Shown: positions 46,188 through 56,486, counted from the stretch's first letter. The stretch is DNA of 64,000 nucleotides from Mesorhizobium qingshengii (GCF_027563465.1 NZ_JAPFQA010000001.1:868001-932000); one strand, 5' to 3'. Made by a program: numbers and translations. Notes: generated from the sequence alone by a model not told the origin.

Positions 46188-48389
46188 ATGAACGAACTGA
46201 AGCCGGTGCAGAGCGAATTCATCAATGTCGAGGCAGCGAGCCCGGAGGGCGGCAATCCCGATCGTTTCGTCAATCGCGAGTTTTCCTGGTTGCAATTCAA
46301 CCGGCGCGTTCTCGAGGAATCGCTGAACACCCATCATCCGCTGCTGGAGCGCGTCCGCTTCCTGTCGATCTCGGCCGCCAATCTCGACGAGTTTTTCATG
46401 GTGCGCGTCGCCGGTCTCGCCGGCCAGGTGCGCGAGGGCATCGTGCTGAAGAGCCCTGACGGACGCACCCCCGAACAGCAGCTCGAACAGCTGCTGCGTG
46501 AGGTCGAGCGGCTGCAGGAAGACCAGCAGAAGAGCCTTTCGGCCCTTACCGTGCTGCTCAACAAGGAAGGCATCGAGAGTATCACCCGCGACGCGCTGAC
46601 CAAGGACGAAAAGATCTGGCTGGAAGACCATTTCCAGGAACAGGTGTTTCCGGTGCTCACCCCGCTGTCGATCGACCCGGCGCATCCGTTCCCGTTCATC
46701 CCCAATCTCGGCTTCTCGATGGCGCTGCAGCTGCGCCATCGCAAGAACGGCGAGGAGATGAGCGCACTTCTGCGCCTGCCGGTGGCCCTGAAGCGTTTCA
46801 TCCGTTTGCCGGACCGCAAGCGCCATGTCCGCTTCATCCCGCTGGAAGAGGCGGTCGGCCTTTACATCGGCAAGCTGTTCCCTGGCTATGAGGTCAAGGG
46901 CTCCGGCACGTTCCGCATCATCCGAGACAGCGATATCGAGGTCGAGGAGGAGTCCGAGGATCTGGTGCGTCTGTTCGAGACGGCGCTGAAGCGCCGCCGC
47001 CGCGGTTCGGTGATCCGCATTGAATTCGACAGGCTGATGCCGTCGGAACTACGCGACTTCGTCGCCGGTGAGCTTGGCGTCTCGTCGAGCCGCATCAGCG
47101 TGCTGACTGGCCCGCTGGCGCTCAGCCAGATATCCGAGATCGTCGCTGTCCCCCGTGATGACCTGAAATTCACACCCTACAATCCGCGCTTTCCCGAACG
47201 CATCCGCGAGCATGGCGGCGACTGTTTCGCAGCCATCCGCGAGAAGGACATCATCGTCCACCACCCCTATGAATCCTTCGACGTGGTGGTGCAATTCCTG
47301 CGCCAGGCGATGGCCGATCCCGAAGTGGTGGCGATCAAGCAGACGCTTTACCGCACCTCCAACGACAGCCCGATCGTGCGTGCGCTGGTCGACGCGGCCG
47401 AGGCCGGCAAGTCGGTGACGGCGCTGGTCGAGCTCAAGGCGCGTTTCGACGAGGAAGCCAACATCCGCTGGGCGCGCGACCTGGAGCGCGCCGGCGTGCA
47501 GGTCGTGTTCGGTTTCCTCGAACTGAAGACACATGCGAAAATGTCGCTGGTGGTGCGGCGCGAGGACGGCAAGCTGCGCAACTACGTGCATCTCGGCACC
47601 GGCAATTACCATCCGGTGACCGCGCGCATCTACACCGACCTGTCCTTCTTCACCACCGATCCGACGATTGCCCGCGATGTCGCCCAGCTCTTCAATTTCA
47701 TCACCGGCTATGCCGAGCCGACGGATGAAATGCGGTTGGCGATCTCCCCGTTCACGCTGAGAAGCCGCATTCTCAAGCACATTTCCGATGAGGTCGCCCA
47801 CGCGCTGGAGGGAAGGCCGGCGCGCATCTGGATGAAGATGAATGCACTCGTCGATCCGATCATCATCGATGCGCTCTATGACGCCAGCCGCGCCGGTGTC
47901 GAAATCGACCTCGTCGTGCGCGGCATCTGCTGCCTGCGGCCGCAGGTGCCGGGCCTGTCGGAGAACATCAGGGTGAAGTCGATCGTCGGGCGTTTCCTCG
48001 AGCACAGCCGCATCTATTGCTTCGGCAATGGCCATGGCCTGCCCTCGGACGAGGCGATCGTCTACATTTCTTCGGCCGACCTCATGCCGCGCAACCTCGA
48101 CCGCCGTGTCGAGACCATGGTGCCGATCACCAATCCAACTGTGCATGAACAGGTCCTTGGCCAGATCATGCTGGGCAACATTATGGACAATCAGCAAAGT
48201 TTCGACGTATTGGCTGATGGAACCTCCCGGCGCGTGGTGCTGGAGGAGGGCGAGGAACCGTTCAACGCGCAGGAATATTTCATGACCAATCCTAGCCTGT
48301 CCGGACGGGGTGATGCGCTGAAGTCGCATGCGCCCAAGCGCATCGCGCAGTTCAAGCGCCGCAAGAAGAACGCCGCAGCGTCCAGTTGA
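46188..48389 (+). CDS. ppk: Polyphosphate kinase
   Basis: A 733-residue PPK1. The N-terminal domain opens with [19 protein letters not shown], and the catalytic His449 lies in [15 protein letters not shown], equivalent to the phosphorylated histidine of E. coli PPK. The ATP-site motifs [13 protein letters not shown] and [17 protein letters not shown] are present. It makes polyphosphate reversibly from ATP. It overlaps ppx by one base (TGATG), forming the usual ppk-ppx unit. Confidence 0.97.
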   Translation: MNELKPVQSEFINVEAASPEGGNPDRFVNREFSWLQFNRRVLEESLNTHHPLLERVRFLSISAANLDEFFMVRVAGLAGQVREGIVLKSPDGRTPEQQLEQLLREVERLQEDQQKSLSALTVLLNKEGIESITRDALTKDEKIWLEDHFQEQVFPVLTPLSIDPAHPFPFIPNLGFSMALQLRHRKNGEEMSALLRLPVALKRFIRLPDRKRHVRFIPLEEAVGLYIGKLFPGYEVKGSGTFRIIRDSDIEVEEESEDLVRLFETALKRRRRGSVIRIEFDRLMPSELRDFVAGELGVSSSRISVLTGPLALSQISEIVAVPRDDLKFTPYNPRFPERIREHGGDCFAAIREKDIIVHHPYESFDVVVQFLRQAMADPEVVAIKQTLYRTSNDSPIVRALVDAAEAGKSVTALVELKARFDEEANIRWARDLERAGVQVVFGFLELKTHAKMSLVVRREDGKLRNYVHLGTGNYHPVTARIYTDLSFFTTDPTIARDVAQLFNFITGYAEPTDEMRLAISPFTLRSRILKHISDEVAHALEGRPARIWMKMNALVDPIIIDALYDASRAGVEIDLVVRGICCLRPQVPGLSENIRVKSIVGRFLEHSRIYCFGNGHGLPSDEAIVYISSADLMPRNLDRRVETMVPITNPTVHEQVLGQIMLGNIMDNQQSFDVLADGTSRRVVLEEGEEPFNAQEYFMTNPSLSGRGDALKSHAPKRIAQFKRRKKNAAASS

Positions 48390-49924
48390 TGCTGTCTGAT
48401 TCCCAGGGCCGGCTGCAGGACCGCCGACCGCTGTCCATCATCGACATCGGGTCGAATTCGATCCGTCTTGTCGTCTATGAGGGGCTGGCGCGCTCGCCGA
48501 CCATGCTGTTCAACGAAAAGATGCTGGCCGGTCTCGGCCGGGGCATCGTTTCCACCGGCAAACTCGACCCCGAGGCGGTGACACGCTCGATGGAAGAGTT
48601 CCGCCGCTTTCGCGCGCTTTCCGACCAGGCAGGCGCCGAGCATATGTATGTGCTGGCGACCGCCGCCGCCCGCGAAGCGGTCAACGGTCCTGATTTCATC
48701 CACCGCGCCGAGGACGTGCTGAAGACCGAGGTCCGTGTCATCAGCGGGCGTCAGGAAGCCTATTATTCGGCGCTCGGCGTCATTTCGGGCTTCCATCCGG
48801 CCAATGGCATCGCCGGCGATCTGGGTGGCGGCAGCCTCGAACTGGTCGACGTCAACGGTGAAGCGATCGGCGACGGCATAACGCTGCCGCTGGGTGGCCT
48901 GCGCCTGCAGGACATGGCGAAGAATTCGCTGGCCCAGGCGGCGAAGATCGCGCGCGACGAACTGGCGAAGGCGAAGTTGTTGAAGGGTGGGCAAGGCAGG
49001 CCCTTCTACGCCGTTGGCGGCACTTGGCGAAATCTCGCCCGGCTGCACATGGAAATGACCAACTATCCGCTTGGCGTCATGCACCATTACGAGATCAGCG
49101 CCGACAGTGCCACGAACTTCCTGAAACAGGTGGCCAAAGCCGAAATCGAGAAGGTCAAGGGCATCGAGGGCGTCTCCAAGAACCGCCGTTCGCTGCTGCC
49201 CTATGGCGCGATCGTGCTGCAGGAGATCATGGCGGCGATGCAGCCGTCGAAGATTATCGTCTCGGCGCTCGGTGTGCGCGAAGGCTTTCTCTATTCGCTG
49301 CTCGACGAGGCCGAGCAGAAGGCCGATCCGTTGATCTCGGCCGCTGAGGAACTTGCCGTGCTGCGCTCGCGCTCGGTCCAACATGCGCACGAGTTGGTCG
49401 AGTGGACCGGCAAGGCCTTTGCCGCCTTCGGCATCGACGAGACGGAGGATGAGGCACGCTACCGCCACGCGGCCGCATTGCTGGCCGACATCGGCTGGCG
49501 CGCGCATCCCGAATATCGCGGCAAGCAATCGCTCAACATCATTGCGCATGCCTCTTTCTTCGGCGTCGACCATCCTGGCCGCGCCTTCCTGGCGCTGGCC
49601 AACGCCTATCGTCACGACGGAATCTTCAACGAAGCCATCGCGCCGGAAATCAAGGCGCTGGCGACGCCGCGCTATCTGGAACGGGCTCGCGTGCTGGCGG
49701 CGATGATGCGCGTCGTCTATCTGCTGACGGCGTCGATGCCCGGCATCATGCCGAGGCTGAAATGGGAACAGCGCGCCAACGGCGTGCTGGCGCTGGTATT
49801 GCCGGCGTCGCTGGCCGATCTCTATGGTGAGCGGCCGGCCGGCCGGCTGGCGCAACTGGCGCGGATAACCAACCGCCGGCTGGTGCTGGCCGTCGAGGGT
49901 GGGCCGAGCGTTTCGGTGAAGTAA
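48389..49924 (+). CDS. ppx: Exopolyphosphatase (Ppx/GppA family)
   Basis: A 511-residue protein from ATG 48389, which overlaps the ppk stop codon (TGATG). The acetate/sugar-kinase/Hsp70-fold motifs IDIGSNSIRLVVYEG and GDLGGGSLELVDV are present, and the C-terminal helical HD-like domain follows. It degrades polyphosphate or pppGpp. The pair keeps polyphosphate levels in balance. Downstream lies a rhizobial repeat rather than the rnd gene I would expect in related genomes. Confidence 0.95.
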   Translation: MLSDSQGRLQDRRPLSIIDIGSNSIRLVVYEGLARSPTMLFNEKMLAGLGRGIVSTGKLDPEAVTRSMEEFRRFRALSDQAGAEHMYVLATAAAREAVNGPDFIHRAEDVLKTEVRVISGRQEAYYSALGVISGFHPANGIAGDLGGGSLELVDVNGEAIGDGITLPLGGLRLQDMAKNSLAQAAKIARDELAKAKLLKGGQGRPFYAVGGTWRNLARLHMEMTNYPLGVMHHYEISADSATNFLKQVAKAEIEKVKGIEGVSKNRRSLLPYGAIVLQEIMAAMQPSKIIVSALGVREGFLYSLLDEAEQKADPLISAAEELAVLRSRSVQHAHELVEWTGKAFAAFGIDETEDEARYRHAAALLADIGWRAHPEYRGKQSLNIIAHASFFGVDHPGRAFLALANAYRHDGIFNEAIAPEIKALATPRYLERARVLAAMMRVVYLLTASMPGIMPRLKWEQRANGVLALVLPASLADLYGERPAGRLAQLARITNRRLVLAVEGGPSVSVK

Positions 49925-49950
49925 ACCGTGTCGGTGAAGCAGGCCTTGGA

Positions 49951-49994
49951 GCAATTCCAGGAAAAGTGTGAAACGGTTTTCCGTCCGGAATTGC
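49951..49994. repeat. Rhizobial palindromic repeat element
   Basis: Inverted arms GCAATTCC (49951-49958) and GGAATTGC (49987-49994) enclose AGGAAAAGTG...GGTTTTCCG. It matches from memory a short intergenic palindrome common in Mesorhizobium and relatives. It lies between ppx and the convergent DoxX gene, touching the DoxX 3' end. Confidence 0.8.
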
Positions 49995-49995
49995 T

Positions 49996-50412
49996 TCAAG
50001 ACAAGGAGATAGACGAAGCGCGCCCGTCGGCCGACCAGGCGCCGGCGCCGGCCATAGCCAGCGCCAGGAAACCGCCTGATATGGCGATGTCCTTCATCAG
50101 CATCTGCGAATGCAGGAAGGCGAGCATCGCGTCATCGCCACCCTGGCCATAGTGGCCGATGAAACCGGCGATGATAGAGAAGGCAGCAAGCAGCAACGCC
50201 ACGATCCGGGTCTGGAAACCGACCAGGACGAGCAGCCCGGCGATCAGCTCGAACAAGCCCGTGCCCCAGGCGGCGAGCGTCGGCAGCGGCAGACCGAGGC
50301 CGGCGAAATAACCCGTCGTGCCGGCAATGTCGGAAAGCGCCTGGAAACCGGAAGGCACGAAAAGGGCGGCGAGCAGCAGCCGGGAAAGCAGAAGCAGCGC
50401 GTTGCGGGGCAT
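49996..50412 (-). CDS. DoxX family membrane protein, copy 1
   Basis: A 138-residue protein from ATG 50412, with a GGAGG ribosome site seven bases ahead; a GTG at 50421 is less likely. Four membrane helices carry the DoxX features LLSRLLLAALFVPSGFQ and GTGLFELIAGLLVLVGFQTRI. DoxX proteins are small inner-membrane proteins with a putative role in redox or sulfur stress. The C-terminus (SSISLS, stop) is partly encoded by the flanking rhizobial repeat. Confidence 0.88.
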   Translation of the reverse strand: MPRNALLLLSRLLLAALFVPSGFQALSDIAGTTGYFAGLGLPLPTLAAWGTGLFELIAGLLVLVGFQTRIVALLLAAFSIIAGFIGHYGQGGDDAMLAFLHSQMLMKDIAISGGFLALAMAGAGAWSADGRASSISLS

Positions 50413-50545
50413 GCTTGTCACCTCCGTTGTCGATCAGGCAGGGCCGATTGGCCGACCGCTCAACCTCGACGCCTTGATCTTACCAGCAATGCAGTCGCAA
50501 ATCCCGCCGGCGGATCGAGACGTGTGGGCCTGTGCATCGACAACG

Positions 50546-50579
50546 AAAAAGCGGCGCGGAAAATTCCGCGCCGCTTTTT
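50546..50579 (-). terminator. Rho-independent terminator after DoxX copy 2
   Basis: A 15-bp stem (AAAAAGCGGCGCGGA / TCCGCGCCGCTTTTT) with a short loop; on the minus strand it ends with five Ts. It separates the two DoxX genes, so each has its own promoter. Confidence 0.88.
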
Positions 50580-50603
50580 GTTTCAGGTATTTGAAGGTGT
50601 TGT

Positions 50604-51026
50604 TCAGCCGCGCTTGGCGTCGACCGAATAGGCGCCGGCGCCAAGCGCTGCCAGGAGCAGGAAGCCGCCGGTGAGGCCGAGGTTCTTCTGCAGCATCAGC
50701 ATCTGCATCTGGTCGGCGAAGTTGAGGTGCGCGACGGCCGTGGCGGCCAGCGTGAAGATGGCGAGTACGATCGCCACGATGCGGGTCTGGAAGCCGACAA
50801 GGATGGCGAGGCCGCCGAAGAATTCAAGCAGGCCGGAGCCAACGGCAGCCGCCGTCGGCAGCGGCAGCCCGATGCTGCCGAACCACTGGGCGGTGGCCGA
50901 GATCGCGGTCAGCTTGGCGAAGCCCGACAGGATGAAAAGGATCGACAGGAGCACCCGGCCGACCAGGATCGTGGCCGAGGCATTGGAAGCGGTGCCGGAA
51001 CCGGCGACGGAAGTGTTGAGGGACAT
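50604..51026 (-). CDS. DoxX family membrane protein, copy 2
   Basis: A 140-residue protein from ATG 51026 (GGAG upstream) with four membrane helices and the same motifs as copy 1: LLSILFILSGFAKL and VGSGLLEFFGGLAILVGFQTRI. The C-terminal half is similar to copy 1 (GGFLLLAALGAGAYSVD). The pair probably arose by duplication. Function unknown in detail. Confidence 0.9.
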   Translation of the reverse strand: MSLNTSVAGSGTASNASATILVGRVLLSILFILSGFAKLTAISATAQWFGSIGLPLPTAAAVGSGLLEFFGGLAILVGFQTRIVAIVLAIFTLAATAVAHLNFADQMQMLMLQKNLGLTGGFLLLAALGAGAYSVDAKRG

Positions 51027-51132
51027 GGTGGTACTCCGAATGGGTTGATGCCCTGCAGATAGCCCATGTCGACTGTTCACCAAAGACGCGAATGCGGCGA
51101 CACATCGTTCACCGCAATCAGCGCTCGTGCGA

Positions 51133-52530
51133 TCATCCCGGGTGCGTCATGTCCTCCGGCCGCACCAGCCGGTCGTAGTCGGCTTCGCTGACCAGCCCGG
51201 TGGCCAGCGCTTCCTCGCGCAACGTGGTGCCGTTCTTGTGCGCGGTCTTGGCGATCTTGGCGGCGTTGTCGTAGCCGATGGTCGGGGCGAGGGCCGTCAC
51301 CAGCATCAGCGAGCGGTCGAGCGCCGCCTTGATGTTGTCCTCACGCGCCTCGATGCCGACGACGCAGTTGTCGGTGAAGGAGACCGAAGCGTCGGAGAGC
51401 AACTGCACTGACTGCAGGAAATTGTAGGCCATCAGCGGGTTGTAGACGTTGAGCTCGAAATGGCCCTGGCTGCCGGCGAAGGTGAGTGCTGTATTGTTGC
51501 CGAACACCTGCACGCAGACCTGGGTCATCGCCTCGCACTGGGTCGGATTGACCTTGCCCGGCATGATCGACGAGCCCGGCTCGTTCTCCGGCAGCGACAA
51601 TTCGCCGAGGCCCGAGCGCGGGCCGGAGCCGAGGAAGCGGATGTCGTTGGCGATCTTGAAGAGCGCCGCGGCCGCCGCGTTGATGGCGCCATGCGAGAAC
51701 ACCATCGAATCGTGGGCTGCCAGCGCCTCGAACTTGTTCGGCGCCGTGACGAAGGCGATGCCGGTAATGGCGGCGATGCGGTCAGCCACCCTTTCGGCGA
51801 AGCCGACGGGCGCATTGAGGCCGGTGCCGACGGCGGTGCCGCCCTGCGCCAGTTCCTGCAGGCCGGGCAGTGTCATCTCGATGCGCTTGATCGATGAGGC
51901 GACCTGCGCGGCATAGCCCGAAAATTCCTGGCCCAGGGTGAGGGGGGTGGCATCCTGCGTGTGCGTGCGGCCGATCTTGATGATGTGGGCGAACGCCTTG
52001 GTCTTGGCTTCCAAGGCCGCATGCAGATGCTTGAGCGCCGGCAAGAGGTCGTGCACGATGCGCTCGGCGCAGGCGATGTGCATGGCCGTCGGATAAGTAT
52101 CGTTCGACGACTGGCTCATATTGACGTGGTCGTTGGGATGCACGGGCTTCTTCGTTCCCATGACGCCGCCCAGCATCTCGATCGCCCGGTTGGAGATCAC
52201 CTCGTTGGCGTTCATGTTGGACTGCGTGCCCGAGCCGGTCTGCCAGACCACCAGCGGGAAATGCTCGTTGAGCTTGCCGTCGATCACTTCCTGCGCCGCC
52301 TCGACGATCGCCTTGCCGATCGCCGGGTCGAGCCGGTTCAGCTCCATGTTGGCTTCCGCCGCCGCGCGCTTGACGATGCCAAGCGCGCGCACGATCGAAG
52401 CCGGCTGCTTTTCCCAACCGATCTTGAAGTTGCCGAGGGAGCGTTGCGCTTGCGCGCCCCAATAGCGGTCGGCTGCGACCGCGATGGGACCGAATGTGTC
52501 GGTTTCGGTTCTGGTCTTTGGCGTGCTCAC
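51133..52530 (-). CDS. fumC: Fumarate hydratase class II
   Basis: A 465-residue protein. The GTG at 52530 is supported by AAGGAG six bases ahead. The fumarase/aspartase signature [13 protein letters not shown], the active-site segment [17 protein letters not shown] and [18 protein letters not shown] are intact. It hydrates fumarate to malate in the TCA cycle, without an iron-sulfur cluster. Its length is normal for FumC. Confidence 0.96.
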   Translation of the reverse strand: MSTPKTRTETDTFGPIAVAADRYWGAQAQRSLGNFKIGWEKQPASIVRALGIVKRAAAEANMELNRLDPAIGKAIVEAAQEVIDGKLNEHFPLVVWQTGSGTQSNMNANEVISNRAIEMLGGVMGTKKPVHPNDHVNMSQSSNDTYPTAMHIACAERIVHDLLPALKHLHAALEAKTKAFAHIIKIGRTHTQDATPLTLGQEFSGYAAQVASSIKRIEMTLPGLQELAQGGTAVGTGLNAPVGFAERVADRIAAITGIAFVTAPNKFEALAAHDSMVFSHGAINAAAAALFKIANDIRFLGSGPRSGLGELSLPENEPGSSIMPGKVNPTQCEAMTQVCVQVFGNNTALTFAGSQGHFELNVYNPLMAYNFLQSVQLLSDASVSFTDNCVVGIEAREDNIKAALDRSLMLVTALAPTIGYDNAAKIAKTAHKNGTTLREEALATGLVSEADYDRLVRPEDMTHPG

Positions 52531-52636
52531 GGCTTTCTCCTTGTCGAAGTCGGCAACGGCGTATCGCGTTGCACAATGGCCTTCAAGCGGAGATTGCGGG
52601 TAGCCCGGATGCGAATCGGTTGAAGCAACGCCTCCA

Positions 52637-52658
52637 CCTTCTCCCATGAGGGAGAAGG
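52637..52658. repeat. Short rhizobial hairpin repeat
   Basis: A 9-bp perfect stem CCTTCTCCC / GGGAGAAGG with loop ATGA lies between fumC and the cupin gene. This CTTCTCCC...GGGAGAAG palindrome is a frequent dispersed element in rhizobial genomes, from memory. Confidence 0.7.
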
Positions 52659-52703
52659 GAAGGCGCGTGTCGATTTGCCGAGGTGAATGTCCTGAACGAC
52701 CAG

Positions 52704-53183
52704 TCAGGCTAGCGGCGGACCAACAACGTCGATGCCATTTTTTGCGCAGAGCTGCACCAGTGTCGCGATGATTTCCGGCGTCGGTTCCATTTGCGGCGGC
52801 AGTTCCGGCTGTTCGGCGGGGCGGCCCGCCTGGCGCAGCAGCGTTTCGAAATCCGCACCGCGCGTGATGGTCAGGGTACTCGCTCCTTCGCGCGACTCGA
52901 CCCGGAAAGTGTGCGGCAGGCCTTTCGGCGCGATGACGGTTTCGCCGGCGTCTGCGATGCGTTCGTGGCCGCCGATCTGAAAGCGCAATCTCCCCTCCAG
53001 GACGTGAAACACTTCGTCTTCGCGGCGATGCACATGCAGCGGCGGAGAGTCGCCATACGGCATGCGATGTTCGACGACGCAGATGCCGTCCTCTCCCGCG
53101 GCCGATGGGATGTGGATCGCGACGAGCGTGTTGTTGAACCAGAAGAGTTCCTTGCCTGTGATCGTCCCAGGGGTCATTGTCAT
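52704..53183 (-). CDS. Cupin domain protein
   Basis: A 159-residue single cupin. The metal-binding motif 1 ([21 protein letters not shown]) provides two His and one Glu; motif 2 ([13 protein letters not shown]) provides the last His. It is cytoplasmic. Such small cupins include dioxygenases and isomerases, so the reaction is not determinable. It is divergent from the LysR gene, with about 110 bases between, which suggests regulation by that protein. Confidence 0.88.
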   Translation of the reverse strand: MTMTPGTITGKELFWFNNTLVAIHIPSAAGEDGICVVEHRMPYGDSPPLHVHRREDEVFHVLEGRLRFQIGGHERIADAGETVIAPKGLPHTFRVESREGASTLTITRGADFETLLRQAGRPAEQPELPPQMEPTPEIIATLVQLCAKNGIDVVGPPLA

Positions 53184-53292
53184 GGGTCTATGCTCCTATT
53201 GTTGCCTGTGCCGGCTGGGCGGCGCCGGTGACGACCTACCCAAGGACATGCCGCGGCGGAAATCGAATGATCGTATGGGGCGAATTGATGCG

Positions 53293-54258
53293 ATGAATTT
53301 GAATGCGCTCGACCTCAATCTCGTCAGGGTGTTCGACGCCCTCTTGCGGGAAAGAAGCGTTACGCGTGCCGGCGAGCAGATCGGCCTCAGCCAGCCTGCC
53401 GTCAGCGCCGCGCTCAATCGCTTGCGGCATGCCCTCAACGACCAGCTGTTCGTGCGGCACGGCAACGAGATGATGCCGACGCCGCGCGCCGAGAGCCTGG
53501 CGGAGCCGTTGCGCGTGGCACTTAGGGAAATCGAACGTGTCTTCCAGTCCACGAAGAACTTCGAACCGGCGGGACTCGAGCGAACCTTCACGCTGATGGG
53601 GGCGGATTTCTTTTCCATGCTGCTGATGCCAACGCTGGCGGCGCGCATCGCGGGTACCGCGCCGCGTGTGTCGTTGCGGTTTCTCGACAGCGCGCGCGGC
53701 GACGTTTCGCGGCTGCTCCAGGAGGACGAAATCGACGCCGCGCTCGAGCGTCCGCTGGAGGTCTCCGACTGGGTCTCCAGCACGCCTCTGTTCCATTCAC
53801 CATTCGTCATCATCGCCGCGGGCGACAATGCTGCGATCAGACAGGCGGGGATCGCGGACGGCGAGCCTCTGCCGATCGAGCTTTTCTGCGAACTGCCCCA
53901 CGTTCTTCGTTCCATCGACGGCTCGATGTCGGGTTCCACCGACGAGGCGCTCGGCAAGCTCGGGCGAACGCGTCGGGTAAGCCTGGCACTGCCGCACTTT
54001 CAGGCTGTCGCGTTGGCGGTGGCAAACGGAAACTACCTCGCCGCGGTTCCCAGGCAGTTCGCCGTTTGGGCCGCGAGGACCCTTCCGCTCGTCATCTTTG
54101 AACCGCCGCTTCCAATTGCTGTTCCTGAAATCAGGATGTACTGGCACGCGCGCCACGACGACGAGCCACCTCATCGCTGGGTTCGCAATCAGATCCTGGA
54201 GGCGGTCGGCGCTCTTGGATTTGTGGAAAGCGCCACCACTGAAATTGCCGGCGCCTAG
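53293..54258 (+). CDS. LysR-family transcriptional regulator
   Basis: A 321-residue protein from ATG 53293 (53275 is an in-frame alternative). The N-terminal winged helix-turn-helix reads LNLVRVFDALLRERSVTRAG and SQPAVSAALNRLR, and an effector-binding domain follows. It is divergent from the cupin gene, its likely target. It resembles the NodD/NahR-type subgroup in the N-terminus (MNLNALDLNLVRVFDALLRE), but no nod genes are near and no nod-box was seen. Confidence 0.92.
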   Translation: MNLNALDLNLVRVFDALLRERSVTRAGEQIGLSQPAVSAALNRLRHALNDQLFVRHGNEMMPTPRAESLAEPLRVALREIERVFQSTKNFEPAGLERTFTLMGADFFSMLLMPTLAARIAGTAPRVSLRFLDSARGDVSRLLQEDEIDAALERPLEVSDWVSSTPLFHSPFVIIAAGDNAAIRQAGIADGEPLPIELFCELPHVLRSIDGSMSGSTDEALGKLGRTRRVSLALPHFQAVALAVANGNYLAAVPRQFAVWAARTLPLVIFEPPLPIAVPEIRMYWHARHDDEPPHRWVRNQILEAVGALGFVESATTEIAGA

Positions 54259-54270
54259 CGGCCGGACGGT

Positions 54271-54369
54271 TCACCCCGCCGTGTAGCCGCCGTCGATGGC
54301 GACGATGCAGCCACTGGTCCGCGCGGCCTCATCGCTGCCAGATGGACAGATATGCAGGCGAGGTCGTCA
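54271..54369 (-). pseudogene. 3' remnant of an SDR gene
   Basis: About 99 bases are clearly related to the 3' end of the intact SDR gene at 55465 (aligning 54271 with 55465), including the last residues TAG and stop. A one-base deletion near the middle breaks the frame. The similarity ends at the stop codon of the GT10 gene, whose TGA lies in the remnant's first bases. Confidence 0.82.
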
Positions 54370-55347
54370 GCTCGGGATCTTTTTCTTCCAGCGGCGCAAC
54401 CGCGTGCGCAGGAAGGAGACGCGGCCAAATGGAAGCGTTGGCCGTCCGGATGGCGGATGCGGGCGCTCTTCCAGGCGTTGACGCACAAGGTTCATCAATC
54501 GGCAGAAGGTAGGGGTTTCCAGTCCCGGCAGACGTTTCACGATGCTGTCGGGCAGCGGCTTCGAGCGCCAGGCGAAATAGGCCTCGTAGTCCTCAGGCGT
54601 TTCGATCAGGTGCTGGATATAGTCCGCCAGGTCCTTGGCGCTGGGGAAGGCGCTGGCGTCGATATAAGAATCTGCAGGGACAAATTCATCCACGTTCGGC
54701 GCACCGAGGTAGATCGGTATCGTGCCGGCGTCGAATGCATCGTAGATCTTCTCCGTGACGTAGTCGGGCTCGATCGAGTTCTCCAGCGCGAGGCAGAACC
54801 TGTGCCGCGCAATGGTTTCAATCTTGGTTTTCCGGCCAAGATCCGGGCCACTGATCGCTCGATTGTGAAAGTGCCGGCCGTAGGAGTCGATCTTGATGTG
54901 GCGCGAAAGCTCGGCCGTGAAATCAATGCGGCCGCTTCGGTTGACGGGCGCGGACTGGAAGAGCGCAACGGGCGCCTCTTCGGTCTTCGCGGCGATCGGT
55001 CTGGCAACCATCTCTTGCCATCCGCGAGCCCGGGGAAGATAGGGCATCCAAACATCGGAACATGTTTCGTGCGTCATCGTGATGTCGAAATGCCTCATGA
55101 CATCCGGATTGGTGACGCGTTTGTAGTTCTGGCGGCTCTCCATCGACCAGGCCACCCAATATTGGCCGGGGTATTTGTAGGCGTCGCCGAATTCGCGAAA
55201 GTCCGGAATATGAAAGACGACCGCCGCCGCCTCGGAAAGCCGGCGCTTGTCCAGCGTCCACCGCCCTTCACAATGGATGGACGCGATGTCGACAGGCTTG
55301 CCGAAGAACGTCGTGTAGAAAAGGATCAGCGGATCGTTTGACGGCAT
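54367..55347 (-). CDS. GT10-family (alpha-1,3-fucosyltransferase-like) glycosyltransferase
   Basis: A 326-residue protein from ATG 55347. The donor-binding motif of family 10 is visible in FCLALENSIEPDYVTEKIYD, followed by AGTIPIYLGAPNVDEFVP. Upstream, YWVAWSMESRQNY and FDITMTHETCSDVWMPY are typical of the family. It probably transfers fucose or a related deoxysugar to a surface glycan. The basic C-terminus (RTRLRRWKKKIPS) may bind membrane. Its stop codon lies in the remnant of an SDR gene. Confidence 0.88.
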   Translation of the reverse strand: MPSNDPLILFYTTFFGKPVDIASIHCEGRWTLDKRRLSEAAAVVFHIPDFREFGDAYKYPGQYWVAWSMESRQNYKRVTNPDVMRHFDITMTHETCSDVWMPYLPRARGWQEMVARPIAAKTEEAPVALFQSAPVNRSGRIDFTAELSRHIKIDSYGRHFHNRAISGPDLGRKTKIETIARHRFCLALENSIEPDYVTEKIYDAFDAGTIPIYLGAPNVDEFVPADSYIDASAFPSAKDLADYIQHLIETPEDYEAYFAWRSKPLPDSIVKRLPGLETPTFCRLMNLVRQRLEERPHPPSGRPTLPFGRVSFLRTRLRRWKKKIPS

Positions 55348-55464
55348 GGCACCACGAGTGTCTGAACTACGCCTCGGATCTATAGCGGTGCCGGACGCGG
55401 GATGGGAAGTCTGGTCAAGCGCCTTGGCTTGTCCGAGGCGGACGCAAGGGGCTGATCCGCACAG

Positions 55465-56238
55465 TCACCCGGCGGTATAGCCGCCATCGACAGCGAAGAT
55501 GCCTCCGCTGGTCCACGCGGCCTCATCGCTGGCGAGATGGACCGCCATGCCGGCGAGGTCATCGGGGCGGCCGATGCGGCCCAGCGGATAGCTGCGCTCG
55601 ACATAGGCCTTCAGCTCCGCCTTTGCCTCGGCAGGCAGATTGTCGACTGTCCTGCGCCGCATGGCGGTATCGACTGTGCCAGGCGCTATGGCGTTGACGC
55701 GGATGCCACGTGGGCCGAGCTCGAAGGCCAGCGATTTGGTCAGTGAGTTCAACGCGCCCTTCGACAGCGAATAGAGGCTCGACGGCCGCTTTGGGATCAT
55801 CTTGTTGGCGAAATAGGAGGAAATGTTGATCACCGACGCGCCGGTTGCGAGATGTGGCATCAGGCCCTGGGTGAGGAAGAACACCGCCATCACGTTGAGA
55901 GCGAAGGATTGCTGGAACTGAACCTCGGTGACATCAGCGAATGGCACCAGGAAAGCCACCCCCGCATTGTTGACGAGAATGTCGAGAGGTCGGCCGGATC
56001 TTTTCACCAGCTCGACGACGGCCTCGATGCCGATGCCGGTGGCCAGATCGGCCGACAGCGTCTCGACAGTGCCATCCGCGCGGGCGCCCGTCAGACTGTC
56101 ATGAGCCGCCTGCAGCTTCCCGGGGTCGCGACCGACGATCGTGATATCGGCGCCCTCACGCAAGAAAGCTTCGGCGATTGCAAGGCCGATGCCGTCCGAC
56201 CCGCCGGTAATCAGCGCGCGTTTGTTGTTGAGTCTCAT
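55465..56238 (-). CDS. Short-chain dehydrogenase/reductase (SDR)
   Basis: A 257-residue classical SDR from ATG 56238, with GGAG eight bases ahead. The cofactor-binding loop ITGGSDGIGLAIAEAF, NNAG (ILVNNAGVAF), catalytic Ser/Tyr/Lys (INISSYFANK, YSLSKGALN) and the C-terminal IGRPDDLAGMAVHLASDEA are intact. It uses NAD(P)H on an unknown carbonyl or alcohol substrate. A diverged 3' remnant of a second copy lies beyond the GT10 gene. It is separated by ~250 bases from the plus-strand GT90 gene. Confidence 0.92.
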   Translation of the reverse strand: MRLNNKRALITGGSDGIGLAIAEAFLREGADITIVGRDPGKLQAAHDSLTGARADGTVETLSADLATGIGIEAVVELVKRSGRPLDILVNNAGVAFLVPFADVTEVQFQQSFALNVMAVFFLTQGLMPHLATGASVINISSYFANKMIPKRPSSLYSLSKGALNSLTKSLAFELGPRGIRVNAIAPGTVDTAMRRRTVDNLPAEAKAELKAYVERSYPLGRIGRPDDLAGMAVHLASDEAAWTSGGIFAVDGGYTAG

Positions 56239-56486
56239 TGGACGCTCCGGGACCGCTTTGGCCACCTCGAGAGCACCGCGGATTCACGGCCGTGGTCAAG
56301 GCATCGACCTATCCCACGGTATGAACTTCGGTCCTTGCCAGCCGTCTGGTGTGTTGAATTGTCAGTTGACGCAGCTTGCATCCGGAGCGCGAACAGGATA
56401 GCCGCCTTGATCGACGGACCGCGCAAGTTTAAGTCAGTCGAGGCGGCCTTCCGGTCGAAATACTTTCTGCAAGAGCATTGTTGAAA

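Noticed and set aside
48191-49999. A 602-codon frame antisense to ppx
   Set aside because: It is a shadow of the well-supported ppk/ppx genes and has a repetitive, His/Arg/Gln-rich composition.
53293-54258. A NodD assignment for the LysR gene
   Set aside because: The N-terminus is NodD/NahR-like, but there is no nod gene or nod-box nearby and the C-terminal part does not clearly match.
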